From contig NZ_CP076620.1 in NCBI RefSeq assembly GCF_020911725.1, forward strand, positions 3,555,348 through 3,619,347: a stretch of DNA of 64,000 nucleotides. The letters are read 5' to 3'. Source of the stretch: Clostridium cadaveris (lineage in GTDB: Bacteria; Bacillota; Clostridia; Clostridiales; Clostridiaceae). Position 1 is the first letter of the stretch. Every line of letters begins with the position of its first letter. This document shows, one piece after another, positions 43,769 to 53,757 of this stretch. A program made the position numbers and the translations under genes. The notes under the pieces were generated by a model. That model saw nothing but the letters and a program-made list of their open reading frames with translations. It ran no database searches and was not told the DNA's origin.

Positions 43769-43935
43769 AGCTCCCTTCTCCCTTCAAATTTGTTTATCTT
43801 ACAGTTAGCCGTTGTAACACTCCCTTATCATACTAGACTGAAGCTAACAGTGTCCACGCCTAGATAATGACTTTAGCCTTCAGATGTAGTTAAAATTCCA
43901 CCTAAAGCTAATAAATACAACTTTAAACTCTTCAT
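43769..43935. other. Structured-looking intergenic region between lonB and dnaB
   Basis: No gene is seen. It holds short inverted motifs (ACAGTTAGC near 43801 with GCTAACAGT near 43852, one mismatch). On the minus strand a CTTTAGGTGGAATTTTAAC block is followed by CTGAAGGCTAAAG. It could be an untranslated leader of dnaB or a small RNA. Confidence 0.35.
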
Positions 43936-43968
43936 TAAAAACCATAAGACTCTTATAGAGTCTTATGG
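43936..43968 (-). terminator. Terminator after lonB
   Basis: CCATAAGACTCT (43942-43953) and AGAGTCTTATGG (43957-43968) form a 12-bp stem, followed on the minus strand by TTTTTA. Confidence 0.85.
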
Positions 43969-44014
43969 TGGTTTGACAATATATATTTTATATTCCTATC
44001 CATTTATTATGTTT

Positions 44015-45910
44015 TTAAAACATAATTTCCATTATTTCTTCTATAGTTTCTACTGTTTTAACTTCTATATCCTTTAAATTTTGAGGAACATCATGATCGT
44101 TATCCTTTGGAGCAATTACGAGATTTATTCCCTTTCTTCTAGCTCCATATACTTTCTCAAATATTCCACCTACAGGCTTAACTTTTCCTCTTAAAGAAAT
44201 TTCACCAGTTATAGCCACATCTTGTCTTATAGGTTTGTTTAAAAGAGCACTCATTATACATATAGTTATTGCAGCTCCAGCAGAAGGTCCATCTATTTTA
44301 CCTCCTCCTATTGCATTTACATGTATATCAAAGTCCTTTATATCTATATCTGTGATTTTTCTTATTACAGATGCTGCATTGAATACAGAGTCCTTTGCCA
44401 TAGACCCAGCAGTTTCATTAAACCTTACGGTTCCAGCTCCATCTTTCTTTGCTGGAAATACAGTAGCTTCAATTTCTATTGTAGATCCTATGAACCCACT
44501 TACTCCTAGTCCATATACATGTCCTACTTCTTTCCCATTGTTTTTATCTAATATTTCATATGGTGTAAAACGTCCTATGGATAAAACCTCTTCTACATCT
44601 CGCTTTGATATTACTACATTTTCTATATCATAATCTCCGTTATGTAATGCATATCCATAAGCATCTGATAATATATTTATAGCTTTTCTTCCTTCTATTG
44701 TATATCTGCTTATCAGTTCAGAAACCCCTTCTTCTATCGTAGCATTAAGTTTTTTTGCTCCGTTTACAACAATTGACTCTATATCCTTAGCAGATAAGGG
44801 TTCAAAGTAAACTTCAACACATCTTGATCTTAAAGCTGGATTTATTTCTCCTGGTTCCTTTGTAGTAGCCCCTATAAGAACAAAATCTGCAGGTGCTCCA
44901 TTTTCAAAAAGATATTTTATATATTTTGGAGTACTTTCATCTTCCGGATCATAATATGATGAGGAAAATTCAACTCTTTTATCTTCTAATACCTTTAAAA
45001 GCTTATTCTGTAATATTGAATCAAGTTCACCAATTTCATCTATGAATAATATACCGCCATGAGCTTCTGTAACTAAACCTGGTTTTGGTTCTGGAACTCC
45101 TATATCAGCTAAATCACGTTTACTTCCTTGATATATAGGATCATGTACGGATCCTAAAAGAGGGTTTGTTATTTCTCTTGGGTCCCATCTTAAAGTAGTT
45201 CCATCTACCTCTACAAACTTAGATTCATTATCATATGGAGTAAATTTAAGCTTCTTTGCCTCTTCAAGAGCAAGTCTTGCCGCAGTTGTCTTTCCTACTC
45301 CAGGAGGTCCATATAAAATTATATGCTGAGGATATGGTGATGCTATCTTTGATAATAATGATTTAATAGCTCTTTCTTGACCTATAATTTCATTAAAACT
45401 TTCTGGTCTAAGAAGACTTTGAATATTCTTTGTAAGTTCCTTCTTATCTAACTTTTTAAAATTAGAATATTTCTTTAGAGTCCTTGCATTTTCAGGACCT
45501 TTTTGCTTTCTAATGATACCAAGTCTTATTTCATCTACATATTTGTCTTGTCTTGTAATTAAATCTTGTTCAACCTGCTGCTCTATCTTATTTTGAACAA
45601 ACTTTCTAGCTATCTCATCTGCAATAGCTAGTTCTATATCGCTCATTACCTTTTCAATATTACTTTCATTAGGAATGGTATCTATACCTTTTCCATCAGT
45701 TATAATTTTGTTTAGAGCATAAGCTCTTTTGTAGATATCATTACTTTTCACATGTCTTTGCAATTTGTATCTTACTGTTCTCGCTCTCATTGCTCCATCA
45801 TCTAAAATATTCTTTGCAACATCAAAAAGTACATTAATTTGAGATTCTATGCTGGAGCTTTCTTCTAAAACCTTATCTAGTATACCATTCTCCGGTTGTT
45901 GTGATTTCAA
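44015..45910 (-). CDS. lonB: Lon-family ATP-dependent protease LonB
   Basis: A 631-residue LonB-type protease. The AAA+ domain has Walker A YGPPGVGKTTAARLALEEA (about residue 200) and Walker B GGILFIDEIGELD. The C-terminal protease domain has GGKIDGPSAGAAITI with the catalytic serine, and ISLRGKVKPVGGIFEKVYGA with the catalytic lysine in VKPVGG...KVYGA. In Bacillus LonB acts during sporulation. It lies 12 bases after rplI. Confidence 0.93.
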   Translation of the reverse strand: MKSQQPENGILDKVLEESSSIESQINVLFDVAKNILDDGAMRARTVRYKLQRHVKSNDIYKRAYALNKIITDGKGIDTIPNESNIEKVMSDIELAIADEIARKFVQNKIEQQVEQDLITRQDKYVDEIRLGIIRKQKGPENARTLKKYSNFKKLDKKELTKNIQSLLRPESFNEIIGQERAIKSLLSKIASPYPQHIILYGPPGVGKTTAARLALEEAKKLKFTPYDNESKFVEVDGTTLRWDPREITNPLLGSVHDPIYQGSKRDLADIGVPEPKPGLVTEAHGGILFIDEIGELDSILQNKLLKVLEDKRVEFSSSYYDPEDESTPKYIKYLFENGAPADFVLIGATTKEPGEINPALRSRCVEVYFEPLSAKDIESIVVNGAKKLNATIEEGVSELISRYTIEGRKAINILSDAYGYALHNGDYDIENVVISKRDVEEVLSIGRFTPYEILDKNNGKEVGHVYGLGVSGFIGSTIEIEATVFPAKKDGAGTVRFNETAGSMAKDSVFNAASVIRKITDIDIKDFDIHVNAIGGGKIDGPSAGAAITICIMSALLNKPIRQDVAITGEISLRGKVKPVGGIFEKVYGARRKGINLVIAPKDNDHDVPQNLKDIEVKTVETIEEIMEIMF

Positions 45911-45922
45911 ATTGTATCCTCC

Positions 45923-46375
45923 TTACGCCTCTACAATCATAAGCTTCATTTTAGTGGATACTTCAGGATATAATTTTACTTCTATTTCAAGGCATCCTGC
46001 CTGTTTTACAGTATCCATTACTATTTTCTTTTTATCAATTTTTATATCATATTGCTTTTGTATAACTTCTGCAACATCTTTGCTTGTTATAGCTCCAAAT
46101 AATCTTCCATTATCTCCAACCTTAGCTTTTATTGTGATTTCTTTATTTCTTAATTTTTCAGCTAAAGCTTGTGCTGCTTCTATTTCTGCTATTTTCTTTC
46201 TTCTTTCATTTTCTTTTTTAGCATTTAATATATGAAGATTGTCATTATTAGCTTCTTCGGCTAACTTCCTTGGGAAAAGATAGTTTCTTGCATATCCATC
46301 TGATGTATTAACTACATCTCCCTTCTTTCCTAATGACTTTATATCTGATAATAATATTACCTTCATTCTATTCAC
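45923..46375 (-). CDS. rplI: Ribosomal protein bL9
   Basis: bL9 binds 23S rRNA near the L1 stalk. The 150-residue protein has [20 protein letters not shown] then [15 protein letters not shown], the N-terminal signature, a long central helix rich in Lys/Glu and a C-terminal domain with [18 protein letters not shown] 46366 (second Met) matches the usual start, while the frame extends three residues to 46375. Confidence 0.95.
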   Translation of the reverse strand: MNRMKVILLSDIKSLGKKGDVVNTSDGYARNYLFPRKLAEEANNDNLHILNAKKENERRKKIAEIEAAQALAEKLRNKEITIKAKVGDNGRLFGAITSKDVAEVIQKQYDIKIDKKKIVMDTVKQAGCLEIEVKLYPEVSTKMKLMIVEA

Positions 46376-48341
46376 CTTCCCTTGAGTATTTATTTATAGC
46401 ATCCTTCAGTCTTTCAACAGCTTCTTCATTTGTAATATTAGTAAGTTTTGCACCTGCTATAGTTAGATGACCTCCACCTCCAAGTGCTTCAAGTATAAGC
46501 TGGACATTTATATCTCCAAAAGATCTTCCACTTATAAATATATCATCTTTTATTCTAACAAGAACGAACGATGCTTGAATACCTGTAATATTTAGAAGTT
46601 CATCTGCAGCCTGCGCTCCGACTACTGTCTCCTGTATATTGCCTGGACTTACAGCAATAGCTATATTATTTTCTACTACCGCATTTTTAATTATCTCAAA
46701 CTTTTTAATATAACTTGATAAATCGTGTCCAAACATCTTTTTAACATCTATTGTATCTGCACCCAGTCTTCTTAAAAATGATGCTGCCTCAAAAGTTCTG
46801 ACTCCTGTTTTTAAGAAAAAGTTCTTGGTGTCTATACATATTCCAGCTAGAAGAGCTTCTGCTTCCAACTGCGTAAGCTTAGGTTTTTCTAACATATATT
46901 GTATCATTTCAGTAACCAGTTCTGAAGTAGACGATGCATAAATTTCTATATATGTTAATATTGCACCTTCTATAAAATCTACTGTACGTCTATGATGATC
47001 TATTATTACTAAACTTTTGACGTTATTTACTATTTCTTCATTTTGAACATAACTTCTACTATGCACATCTACTAATATTAATAGACTATTTTCATCTAAT
47101 TCCTCTAGACATTCGTTAGGAGTTATAACCCATCCATTATAATTATTGTCATTATTCATCTTATCTAATATATATTTTATACTATTATTACTCTCTTCAA
47201 GTACTATTCTACATTGCTTTCCTAAATTCCTTGCAACACTAGTAAGTCCTATAGCAGATCCAAATGCATCCATGTCAGGATTGCGATGTCCCATAATATA
47301 TACATTAGAACTTTCTTCTATAAGATCCCTAAGAGCATGAGCTATCACTCTAGCTCTAACCTTAGTTCTTTTTTCAAATTCTTTAGCCTTTCCTCCAAAG
47401 AAATCAAGCTTTTCTCCAGATTTAACTACAGCCTGATCTCCCCCTCTTCCAAGTGCTAGTTCCTTTGCCGAATTTGCATAAGTATTATTTATCATTGGGT
47501 TTTCACCCATTCTTCCTATTCCTATGCTTAGGGTTACATTTAGTTTATTACCTAAATCAATCTCTCTGATTTTATCTAGTACATCAAACTTCTTATTCAT
47601 TTCTTCTTTTATTACACTATCTTTAACAGACAATATATACTTGTTTGAAGCATATTTCTTTATCATAGCATTTATACTGCTGGCATAGTTCATTATAAAT
47701 CTTTCTATTTCTGCTATTAAAATAGGCCTCTTATTTTCTTCTGTTCCCTTAATAACTTCATCTAAATTATCAACCTCTATAAGCATTATTCCTTCTCTAT
47801 ATTCCACATTTTTTTTATAGGACGTAACTTGATAGAAGTATAAAATTATTATTGTTCTATTTGCTCCATAACCTTCATCTATATTTACTATATTAGTATA
47901 CACATCGTAATACTCATCTAAAATATTTACATACTTATATGAACTGACTTTGCTTTTTATAACATCCTTTGTATTAAAGTTGCTTATGAGTTTAATTATA
48001 TTTTGACCAAGAATATCTTTTAGATTAAACACAGATAAAAACTTTTTATTATACCAAGTTATCTCACCATTTTCATCTAAAATCATCATTGGAAAAGGTA
48101 GATTTTTAAGAGTATTATGAGTTGCCCTATCTATACTTTTAGAGTTATTCTCTAAAAATTCATTCCAATCTTTTTCCTTCTCCTTAACGGTCTTTCTGAT
48201 GTACACCAATACTAATATGAATATTGCTAGTAATAGAAATCCTAAGAATTTATCTTTCCACATAAATATTACTATCATTAATAACGAAGATATAACTACA
48301 TATATATTAGTATTAGGTAAAAAGCTTTTAAATTTATTCAC
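46368..48341 (-). CDS. gdpP: Cyclic-di-AMP phosphodiesterase GdpP (YybT)
   Basis: GdpP hydrolyses c-di-AMP at the membrane. The 657-residue protein has two N-terminal hydrophobic helices (residues 10-48), a PAS-like domain, a degenerate GGDEF domain (no GGDEF motif) and a DHH-DHHA1 domain. DHH residues are visible in [16 protein letters not shown] and VIIDHHRR, with [11 protein letters not shown] at the end. It overlaps rplI by eight bases and follows yybS, the usual Firmicute order. Confidence 0.94.
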   Translation of the reverse strand: MNKFKSFLPNTNIYVVISSLLMIVIFMWKDKFLGFLLLAIFILVLVYIRKTVKEKEKDWNEFLENNSKSIDRATHNTLKNLPFPMMILDENGEITWYNKKFLSVFNLKDILGQNIIKLISNFNTKDVIKSKVSSYKYVNILDEYYDVYTNIVNIDEGYGANRTIIILYFYQVTSYKKNVEYREGIMLIEVDNLDEVIKGTEENKRPILIAEIERFIMNYASSINAMIKKYASNKYILSVKDSVIKEEMNKKFDVLDKIREIDLGNKLNVTLSIGIGRMGENPMINNTYANSAKELALGRGGDQAVVKSGEKLDFFGGKAKEFEKRTKVRARVIAHALRDLIEESSNVYIMGHRNPDMDAFGSAIGLTSVARNLGKQCRIVLEESNNSIKYILDKMNNDNNYNGWVITPNECLEELDENSLLILVDVHSRSYVQNEEIVNNVKSLVIIDHHRRTVDFIEGAILTYIEIYASSTSELVTEMIQYMLEKPKLTQLEAEALLAGICIDTKNFFLKTGVRTFEAASFLRRLGADTIDVKKMFGHDLSSYIKKFEIIKNAVVENNIAIAVSPGNIQETVVGAQAADELLNITGIQASFVLVRIKDDIFISGRSFGDINVQLILEALGGGGHLTIAGAKLTNITNEEAVERLKDAINKYSREGE

Positions 48342-48355
48342 AAGAAAGCCCCTTC

Positions 48356-49375
48356 CTATTTTTTTCGTTTTCTATTCTTTATCCATTCTTGAATTGCAAT
48401 AGATAAACTATTTGGGTCTAACTTTCTAAAGTCTACTATAAGATCAGCCAATCCGATAAAATAAGCTATTCGAGTAAATAAAGGATTAGTAAAGGTAAAT
48501 AATATAAGCATTGTTAATATTAATTTGTTTGATGATCCTCTTTTTACAAACCAGTTATACACTACAGATATTCCTAATATCATACACATAGTTTGAAGAA
48601 TATATGCTAATGTAAAAACAACGTATGCAGCTCCAGGTATATAATTATTAAATATGTTAGCTAGCATTAATGCTATTAAAACTCCTGCACCTATTCTATT
48701 ATCTATATACCATTGATTAAATGTCCTAAATTTAGGTACATCATAATTGAATCTATTAAGTATTTTTCTTGTTATGCCATAATTTATATAAGCTTGAATC
48801 AATGATGAAATTATAAGTATTGCTGGCACCATCATCATTAACACATCAGGTGTTATTTTATTAAGAGATTCCATCATTGGATTATTAGCCATATCTACCC
48901 CAATAGATTGATAAAGACCAGAAACCATATCCATAGATTCTTTCATCATATCTATGTACTCTTGAATTATAGCTGACAATGAACTATTGTATGTTACATA
49001 TATCATAAGAGCAAAATTCACAACTGTTCCTATAAGCATCGCTATTGATGAATATATAAGAGTCCTAGTGACTCCTTTATGATTCTTTATACAATATCCG
49101 ACCGCTAGTGCACTACCACCATATAATACTGATGAACTTACTGCTGATACTACACTCGACATCATTGAGATAAGAATTGCACTTACCGCCACAGATGTTA
49201 ATGCAATTTTGAAATCATGTCTTAAATATAATATTGTTATAGGTATCGGTAATATAAACAACCCTATAAATCCAAATATAGGTAAGTACATATTCATAAG
49301 AAATATGACAACTACCAAAGCGCACATAAGACCTGCTTCTACCACAGCTTTTGTATTATAATTTTTATTTTTCAT
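48356..49375 (-). CDS. yybS: YybS-like membrane protein (DUF2232)
   Basis: A 339-residue polytopic protein with about eight hydrophobic segments. It sits directly upstream of gdpP, as yybS does in Bacillus. DUF2232 proteins resemble S components of ECF transporters; the role is unknown. Position and pattern support the family. Confidence 0.82.
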   Translation of the reverse strand: MKNKNYNTKAVVEAGLMCALVVVIFLMNMYLPIFGFIGLFILPIPITILYLRHDFKIALTSVAVSAILISMMSSVVSAVSSSVLYGGSALAVGYCIKNHKGVTRTLIYSSIAMLIGTVVNFALMIYVTYNSSLSAIIQEYIDMMKESMDMVSGLYQSIGVDMANNPMMESLNKITPDVLMMMVPAILIISSLIQAYINYGITRKILNRFNYDVPKFRTFNQWYIDNRIGAGVLIALMLANIFNNYIPGAAYVVFTLAYILQTMCMILGISVVYNWFVKRGSSNKLILTMLILFTFTNPLFTRIAYFIGLADLIVDFRKLDPNSLSIAIQEWIKNRKRKK

Positions 49376-49409
49376 CTGATTAATCCTCCAAATTTAGCAC
49401 GCATTTCTA

Positions 49410-49724
49410 TTACCTTTGCTTTAAATGGTTATACAACTTGCTTAAATTTTTGCCTTCTTTTTCAACTAAATCCCCTTCAACAATCCCGATTTTTAGTTTG
49501 TACTTCATATCCTCGTCTATACTTGCATGGGAGTAGCCTAATCTATCCCCTAGCACATATAAAATTATTATTGCCCCGGAAATGCAATGCTTTATAGCAT
49601 CTTGAGCTACATTGCTTCCCTTAGCTAAAAGCCTGAAAAACTCCCCAATTACGCAAAGTAATTGTGCTTTGAGATCTTCGATTATTTTAATATCAGACAT
49701 TATATTAAAACTATCCTTCTTCAA
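49410..49724 (-). CDS. MazG-like protein
   Basis: A 104-residue helical protein starting LKKDSFNIMSDIKIIEDLKAQ (first residue is Met from TTG). It has a central FFRLLAKGSNVAQDAIKHCISG and YVLGDRLGYS, the MazG-like family of spore-formers. The TTG at 49724 has GGGGGAG upstream and is preferred to a start at 49775 without a site. Catalytic acidic residues of true MazG are not obvious, so nucleotide hydrolysis is uncertain. Confidence 0.7.
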   Translation of the reverse strand: MKKDSFNIMSDIKIIEDLKAQLLCVIGEFFRLLAKGSNVAQDAIKHCISGAIIILYVLGDRLGYSHASIDEDMKYKLKIGIVEGDLVEKEGKNLSKLYNHLKQR

Positions 49725-49806
49725 CTCTTCTCCCCCATTCACATAGATATATATTCTATTGTAGTTTTTTTTCAATATTTATGCAACTAGGTTATTATTG
49801 ATATAA

Positions 49807-49844
49807 TAATAAAAAGCCACCACATTCGTGGTAGCTTTTTATTA
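49807..49844 (-). terminator. Terminator after rpsR
   Basis: AAAAAGCTACCAC and GTGGTGGCTTTTT (one G-U pair) form the stem on the minus strand, followed by TTTTTATTATT. It ends the rpsF-ssb-rpsR operon. Confidence 0.85.
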
Positions 49845-49854
49845 TAACTTTATA

Positions 49855-50109
49855 TTATTCAGTTGTGAATGGTAATAAAGCTATGTTTCTTGCTCTCTTA
49901 ACAGCAACAGTTAATTCTCTTTGGTGTTTAGCGCAAGTTCCAGATATTCTTCTTGGAAGTATCTTACCTCTTTCAGTAACATACTTTCTAAGTTTAGTTA
50001 TATCTTTATAATCTATATGATCAGCACTGTCAACGCAGAATGCACAAACCTTTTTCTTAGCTCTTCTCATTCTAGCGCCGCCTTTTCTAACTTCTCTATC
50101 CTTGCTCAT
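49855..50109 (-). CDS. rpsR: Ribosomal protein bS18
   Basis: bS18 pairs with bS6 in the 30S platform. The 84-residue protein has [19 protein letters not shown] near residue 18 and the family core [19 protein letters not shown]. The two-cysteine CAFC form is the zinc-type N terminus. It is last in rpsF-ssb-rpsR. Confidence 0.97.
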   Translation of the reverse strand: MSKDREVRKGGARMRRAKKKVCAFCVDSADHIDYKDITKLRKYVTERGKILPRRISGTCAKHQRELTVAVKRARNIALLPFTTE

Positions 50110-50140
50110 TCTTCTACCTCCTTACCTTTAAAGTGTTAGA

Positions 50141-50623
50141 TTAGAAAGGTATATCTCCATCATCAATAGGAGCTATATCTTCATCAAATGATTGTTCACC
50201 AAAGGATTTATTATTTGAAGATCCAAATCCTGAATTATCAAAGCTATTTCCTTGGTTTCCATAATTTTCATTGCCACCGAATGAAGCACCACCATCTTGT
50301 CTTCCTGAACCTTTGCTCAAGAATGAAACTTCTTGTGCTACAACTTCAGTAACATATCTTTTAGTACCATCTTTAGCATCATAAGATCTAGTTTGGATTC
50401 TGCCACTAATAGCCATTTGACTACCTTTACTCATATAGTTGGCAGTATTTTCAGCTTGTTTTCCCCAGATTACAACTGATATAAAATCAGCTTCACGCTG
50501 CTTTGTAGAAGCGTTAAATCTGTCAACAGCTAAAGTAACAGTGGTAACAGCCATTCCAGTTCCCGGAGTATATCTAAGCTCCGGATCTTTTGTCAATCTA
50601 CCGATTAAAACAACTTTGTTCAC
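50141..50623 (-). CDS. ssb: Single-stranded DNA-binding protein
   Basis: Ssb protects single-stranded DNA during replication and repair. The 160-residue protein has an N-terminal OB fold ([37 protein letters not shown]). A Gly/Asn/Ser-rich linker leads to the acidic tip [11 protein letters not shown] that recruits partner proteins. It lies between rpsF and rpsR, the standard order. Confidence 0.97.
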   Translation of the reverse strand: MNKVVLIGRLTKDPELRYTPGTGMAVTTVTLAVDRFNASTKQREADFISVVIWGKQAENTANYMSKGSQMAISGRIQTRSYDAKDGTKRYVTEVVAQEVSFLSKGSGRQDGGASFGGNENYGNQGNSFDNSGFGSSNNKSFGEQSFDEDIAPIDDGDIPF

Positions 50624-50636
50624 CTATGACACCACC

Positions 50637-50924
50637 TTAATTTTCTTCCTTAACTATTATGTGTCTTATAACACCGTCAGTGATTCTGAATATTCTATCT
50701 AACTCTTTTGGTAATTCTGAATCAGCAGAAAAATTGATTAGTGTGTAGTATCCTTCGTTTACTTTGCTTATTTCGTAAGCAAGCTTTCTCTTACCCCAGA
50801 AATCAACATTTTCAACTACTCCTCCACCATTTTCTATTACACCTTTGAACTTTTCCTCAGCAGCCTTTACAGCTTCTTCGTCTAAAGATGGGTGTAATAT
50901 GAATATAGTTTCATACTTTCTCAT
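50637..50924 (-). CDS. rpsF: Ribosomal protein bS6
   Basis: A 95-residue protein starting MRKYETIFILHPSLDEEAV, with NVDFWGKRKLAYEI and GYYTLINF. ATG 50924 has GGAGGTG upstream; a longer frame to 51017 would start inside the leader hairpin and is rejected. It is first in rpsF-ssb-rpsR. Confidence 0.97.
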   Translation of the reverse strand: MRKYETIFILHPSLDEEAVKAAEEKFKGVIENGGGVVENVDFWGKRKLAYEISKVNEGYYTLINFSADSELPKELDRIFRITDGVIRHIIVKEEN

Positions 50925-50937
50925 CCTTTTCACCTCC

Positions 50938-50975
50938 TCCCCTTGGCCTATGGCTGTGACTTTATCACAGCAGGG
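50938..50975 (-). promoter_or_regulatory. Candidate rpsF leader hairpin (S6:S18 autoregulation)
   Basis: On the minus strand GCTGTGA and TCACAGC pair around TAAAG. They are enclosed by CCCT and AGGG with an asymmetric internal loop (CATAGGCCA), directly before the rpsF ribosome site. Many bacteria have an S6:S18-binding leader here; the match to that motif has not been tested. Confidence 0.45.
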
Positions 50976-51028
50976 ATTACATTCATATATTATACTACAA
51001 AATAAAATCAAGTTCAAGTATTTTTTAT

Positions 51029-51220
51029 TTATTCTTTCGATTCTATTACTTTTTTTACATCTTTTTCAAATTTACTACGTGGTATCATTATTATTCGTTG
51101 ACAACCCACGCACTTTATTTTTACGTCAGCACCTAATCTAATAATCTCCCAATTACTACTTCCACATGGATGCTGTTTTTTCATTTCTACAATATCTCCC
51201 AAATTAAAAATCTTATTCAC
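51029..51220 (-). CDS. DUF951 family protein
   Basis: A 63-residue protein with the family pattern LGDIVEMKKQHPCGSSNWEI, GADVKIKC and CQRIIMIPRSKFEK. DUF951 proteins (YyzM type) are widespread next to rpsF and mscS in Firmicutes. Function unknown. Confidence 0.88.
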   Translation of the reverse strand: MNKIFNLGDIVEMKKQHPCGSSNWEIIRLGADVKIKCVGCQRIIMIPRSKFEKDVKKVIESKE

Positions 51221-51249
51221 TAAAATTCTCCTTTTTCCTTTTAAACTGG

Positions 51250-52110
51250 TTATTTTTGCTGCACACTATATATTGTTCGCTTTGGATAAGGTATCTCTAC
51301 CCCTTCCATATCTAAAGCTTTTTTAACATGCTTTCTAATTTCTCTTTCACATTCCCATTGAGTCATAGGTTTTGCAGTTGCCCATATGCTAAATGTTACG
51401 CCAGAATCTTTTAAAGCGGATACTCCAAGAACCTTTGGTCCTTCTACAATTTTATCGTTTCCTTTAAATTCCTGACATACACCTTCTAATATAGAAGTAA
51501 CTCTATCTATATCTTCCTCATATGCTATATCCACATCTACTAATACTCTCATGTCGCTTCTAGAATGATTAGTTATCTGTCCAACACTACCATTTGGTAT
51601 TATATGGATATCGCCGTTGAAGTCCTTTAATTTTATAAGTCTAAGTCCTATACTTTGAACAATTCCACCTTTGTCTCCAACATGAATATAATCTCCTACC
51701 GAAAATTGATCCTCAAAAACCATAAAGAATCCATTAACAATATCCTTTATTAAATTCTGAGCACCAAGACCTATAGCTACACCTCCAATACTTGCAAAAG
51801 TTAAACTTATAGCTCCAAAGAATTGATATAATATAGCTGAAAATGCAAAGAAATATATTGTATACTTTAAAAAACTTTTTAAGACGACAGATATTGTTTT
51901 TACTCTTTTTTCATCTAATCCTACTTTGAATTTCTTTTGTTTTGCAATAAGCTTATCAACTATTCTTACTGAAATTTTATATACAATCGATGCTATTAAG
52001 AGTATTACTAAAACACTTATAATTTTTATTACTATTTTTTCCAAATCTATAGATTGTATGAGTTTTATAAAAAAGTCATACGTTTTTGTTAATGCTGAGT
52101 CAAAATTCAT
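51250..52110 (-). CDS. Small-conductance mechanosensitive channel MscS
   Basis: A 286-residue MscS-family channel that releases solutes on hypo-osmotic shock. Hydrophobic segments lie at about residues 27-50, 75-95 and the pore helix region with ASIGGVAIGLGAQNLIKDIV. The cytoplasmic beta domain has QFSVGDYIHVGDKGGIVQSI and IPNGSV. It lies between the DUF951 and DUF3343 genes. Confidence 0.93.
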   Translation of the reverse strand: MNFDSALTKTYDFFIKLIQSIDLEKIVIKIISVLVILLIASIVYKISVRIVDKLIAKQKKFKVGLDEKRVKTISVVLKSFLKYTIYFFAFSAILYQFFGAISLTFASIGGVAIGLGAQNLIKDIVNGFFMVFEDQFSVGDYIHVGDKGGIVQSIGLRLIKLKDFNGDIHIIPNGSVGQITNHSRSDMRVLVDVDIAYEEDIDRVTSILEGVCQEFKGNDKIVEGPKVLGVSALKDSGVTFSIWATAKPMTQWECEREIRKHVKKALDMEGVEIPYPKRTIYSVQQK

Positions 52111-52128
52111 CTAGACACCTACCTCTTA

Positions 52129-52377
52129 TTATAAAATTTGCTTTGCATGCTGATCTTCTCTCACATATACATTCTTAGGTGTTATAAGTCCTTTCTCTAT
52201 TAGATCTTTTATATTATCCCAGTCTTTTTCATCAAATTTAATGCTTATGCCGCAGCTTTGTGTTATATAAGTTGGAGTAGGCATTATAGCGATTTTCAAA
52301 TTTTCTTTTTTTAATATTTCCTCTGCTTTTATAGCATCCATTGTATTTTTAAAAACTATTAAATAGTATTTGTCCAT
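52129..52377 (-). CDS. DUF3343 protein, putative sulfur/selenium carrier
   Basis: An 82-residue protein with MDKYYLIVFKNTMDAIKAEE and PTYITQSCGISIKF, the DUF3343 pattern with one conserved cysteine. The family has been proposed as a Se/S carrier. It is divergent from a cysteine desulfurase 178 bases away, a natural sulfur donor, so a shared pathway is possible. Confidence 0.75.
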   Translation of the reverse strand: MDKYYLIVFKNTMDAIKAEEILKKENLKIAIMPTPTYITQSCGISIKFDEKDWDNIKDLIEKGLITPKNVYVREDQHAKQIL

Positions 52378-52555
52378 AAACCCTCCATCTAATCAATAAT
52401 TATTTTCTACTATAGTATATCTTATTTTTTATTTCTTTTAAAGGTTCTAACTTCATATGGATATATTTTATTCTTCTTCTTTTTATATACATTGTTTAAT
52501 TTTGGTTGCTTATAATGTACAATATATATATGACTTTATGATCGGAGGTTTTTTT

Positions 52556-53701
52556 ATGAAAGTTTATTTAGATAATGCTGCTACCAGTTTTCCTAAACCA
52601 GCATCAGTGGCCAATGACATGTTAAATTATATAAATAATTTAGGATGTAGCCCAGGTAGAGGTAGTTATCATGATGCTATAGAAAGTAGTAAAATAGTAC
52701 TACATTGTAGAGAGTCATTATGTAAATTATTCAATTTTTCTAAACCTGAAAATGTAATTTTTACTTCTAATATCACTCACTCTTTAAATCTCCTTATAAA
52801 AGGATTTTTGAAGCCTGGAGATCATGTAATAACTTCATCTATGGAACATAATTCTGTTCTTAGACCTCTTAAGGAACTTGAAGATTCAATAAGTATAGAT
52901 TTAGAAATACTTCAATGCGACAAGAATGGTTTAATTCCTATAGAGAAATTTAAAAAATCTATAAGATCTAATACCCGATTAGCTATATTCACCCATGGTT
53001 CTAATGTAATAGGAACAATAGAACCATTAGAGATAATCGGAAAAATATGTGCTGATAAAAATATCGATTTTATAGTTGATTCGGCACAAAGTGCTGGTGC
53101 AATGGATGTTGATTTTAAAAAGTTAAACTGCTCTGCATTAGCTTTTACTGGCCATAAATCATTGCTAGGTCCTCAAGGTATTGGTGGATTTTTAATTACT
53201 GACGAATTTAACAAGAAATGTTCTACAATATTTAGTGGTGGTACAGGAAGCGTATCCTCTGAACTTCATCAACCATTGTTCCTACCTGATAAATTTGAAA
53301 GCGGTACTTTAAATACTCCAGGAATAGCTGGCCTAAATGCAGGTATAAGCTTTATATTAAAAGAAGGAATTGATACTATACAAGAAAAAAAACATTATTT
53401 AAATTCTACATTAATAGAAGGTCTTCTAAATATGAATGACATTATATTTTATGGATATAAAGATAGCTCTCTTAGAACCTCAGCTATTTCAATAGGTTTT
53501 AAAAAGAAAGATATTGCTGAGGCTGCCTATTTATTAGATAGTCAATTTGGAATTATGGTAAGAACCGGACTTCACTGTGCTCCTTTAGCACATAAAACTA
53601 TCGGTACTTATCCAACTGGAACTTTAAGATTAAGTCCAGGATATTTTAATGACATGAACGATATAAAATATACCCTAGAAAGCATTAATCATATATTGTA
53701 A
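52556..53701 (+). CDS. Cysteine desulfurase, class V aminotransferase family
   Basis: A 381-residue PLP enzyme of the CsdA/SufS-like group. It starts MKVYLDNAATSFPKP. The PLP lysine is in FTGHKSLLGPQG and the catalytic cysteine in RTGLHCAPLAH near the C terminus. ATG 52556 has GGAGG upstream; an upstream in-frame start at 52457 has no site. Proteins of this subgroup often accompany sulfur or selenium trafficking genes. Alternative: selenocysteine lyase. Confidence 0.88.
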   Translation: MKVYLDNAATSFPKPASVANDMLNYINNLGCSPGRGSYHDAIESSKIVLHCRESLCKLFNFSKPENVIFTSNITHSLNLLIKGFLKPGDHVITSSMEHNSVLRPLKELEDSISIDLEILQCDKNGLIPIEKFKKSIRSNTRLAIFTHGSNVIGTIEPLEIIGKICADKNIDFIVDSAQSAGAMDVDFKKLNCSALAFTGHKSLLGPQGIGGFLITDEFNKKCSTIFSGGTGSVSSELHQPLFLPDKFESGTLNTPGIAGLNAGISFILKEGIDTIQEKKHYLNSTLIEGLLNMNDIIFYGYKDSSLRTSAISIGFKKKDIAEAAYLLDSQFGIMVRTGLHCAPLAHKTIGTYPTGTLRLSPGYFNDMNDIKYTLESINHIL

Positions 53702-53711
53702 AATTGGTATA

Positions 53712-53753
53712 AAAACCTCCTTTATTGTTAACAATTACAATAAAGGAGGTTTT
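53712..53753 (+). promoter_or_regulatory. 17-bp hairpin that includes the yyaC ribosome-binding site
   Basis: AAAACCTCCTTTATTGT (53712-53728) pairs perfectly with ACAATAAAGGAGGTTTT (53737-53753). The 3' arm holds the GGAGG (53745-53749) of yyaC, whose ATG is at 53758. It can end the upstream gene weakly and will hide the yyaC ribosome site in any read-through transcript. Confidence 0.75.
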
Positions 53754-53757
53754 CTGT

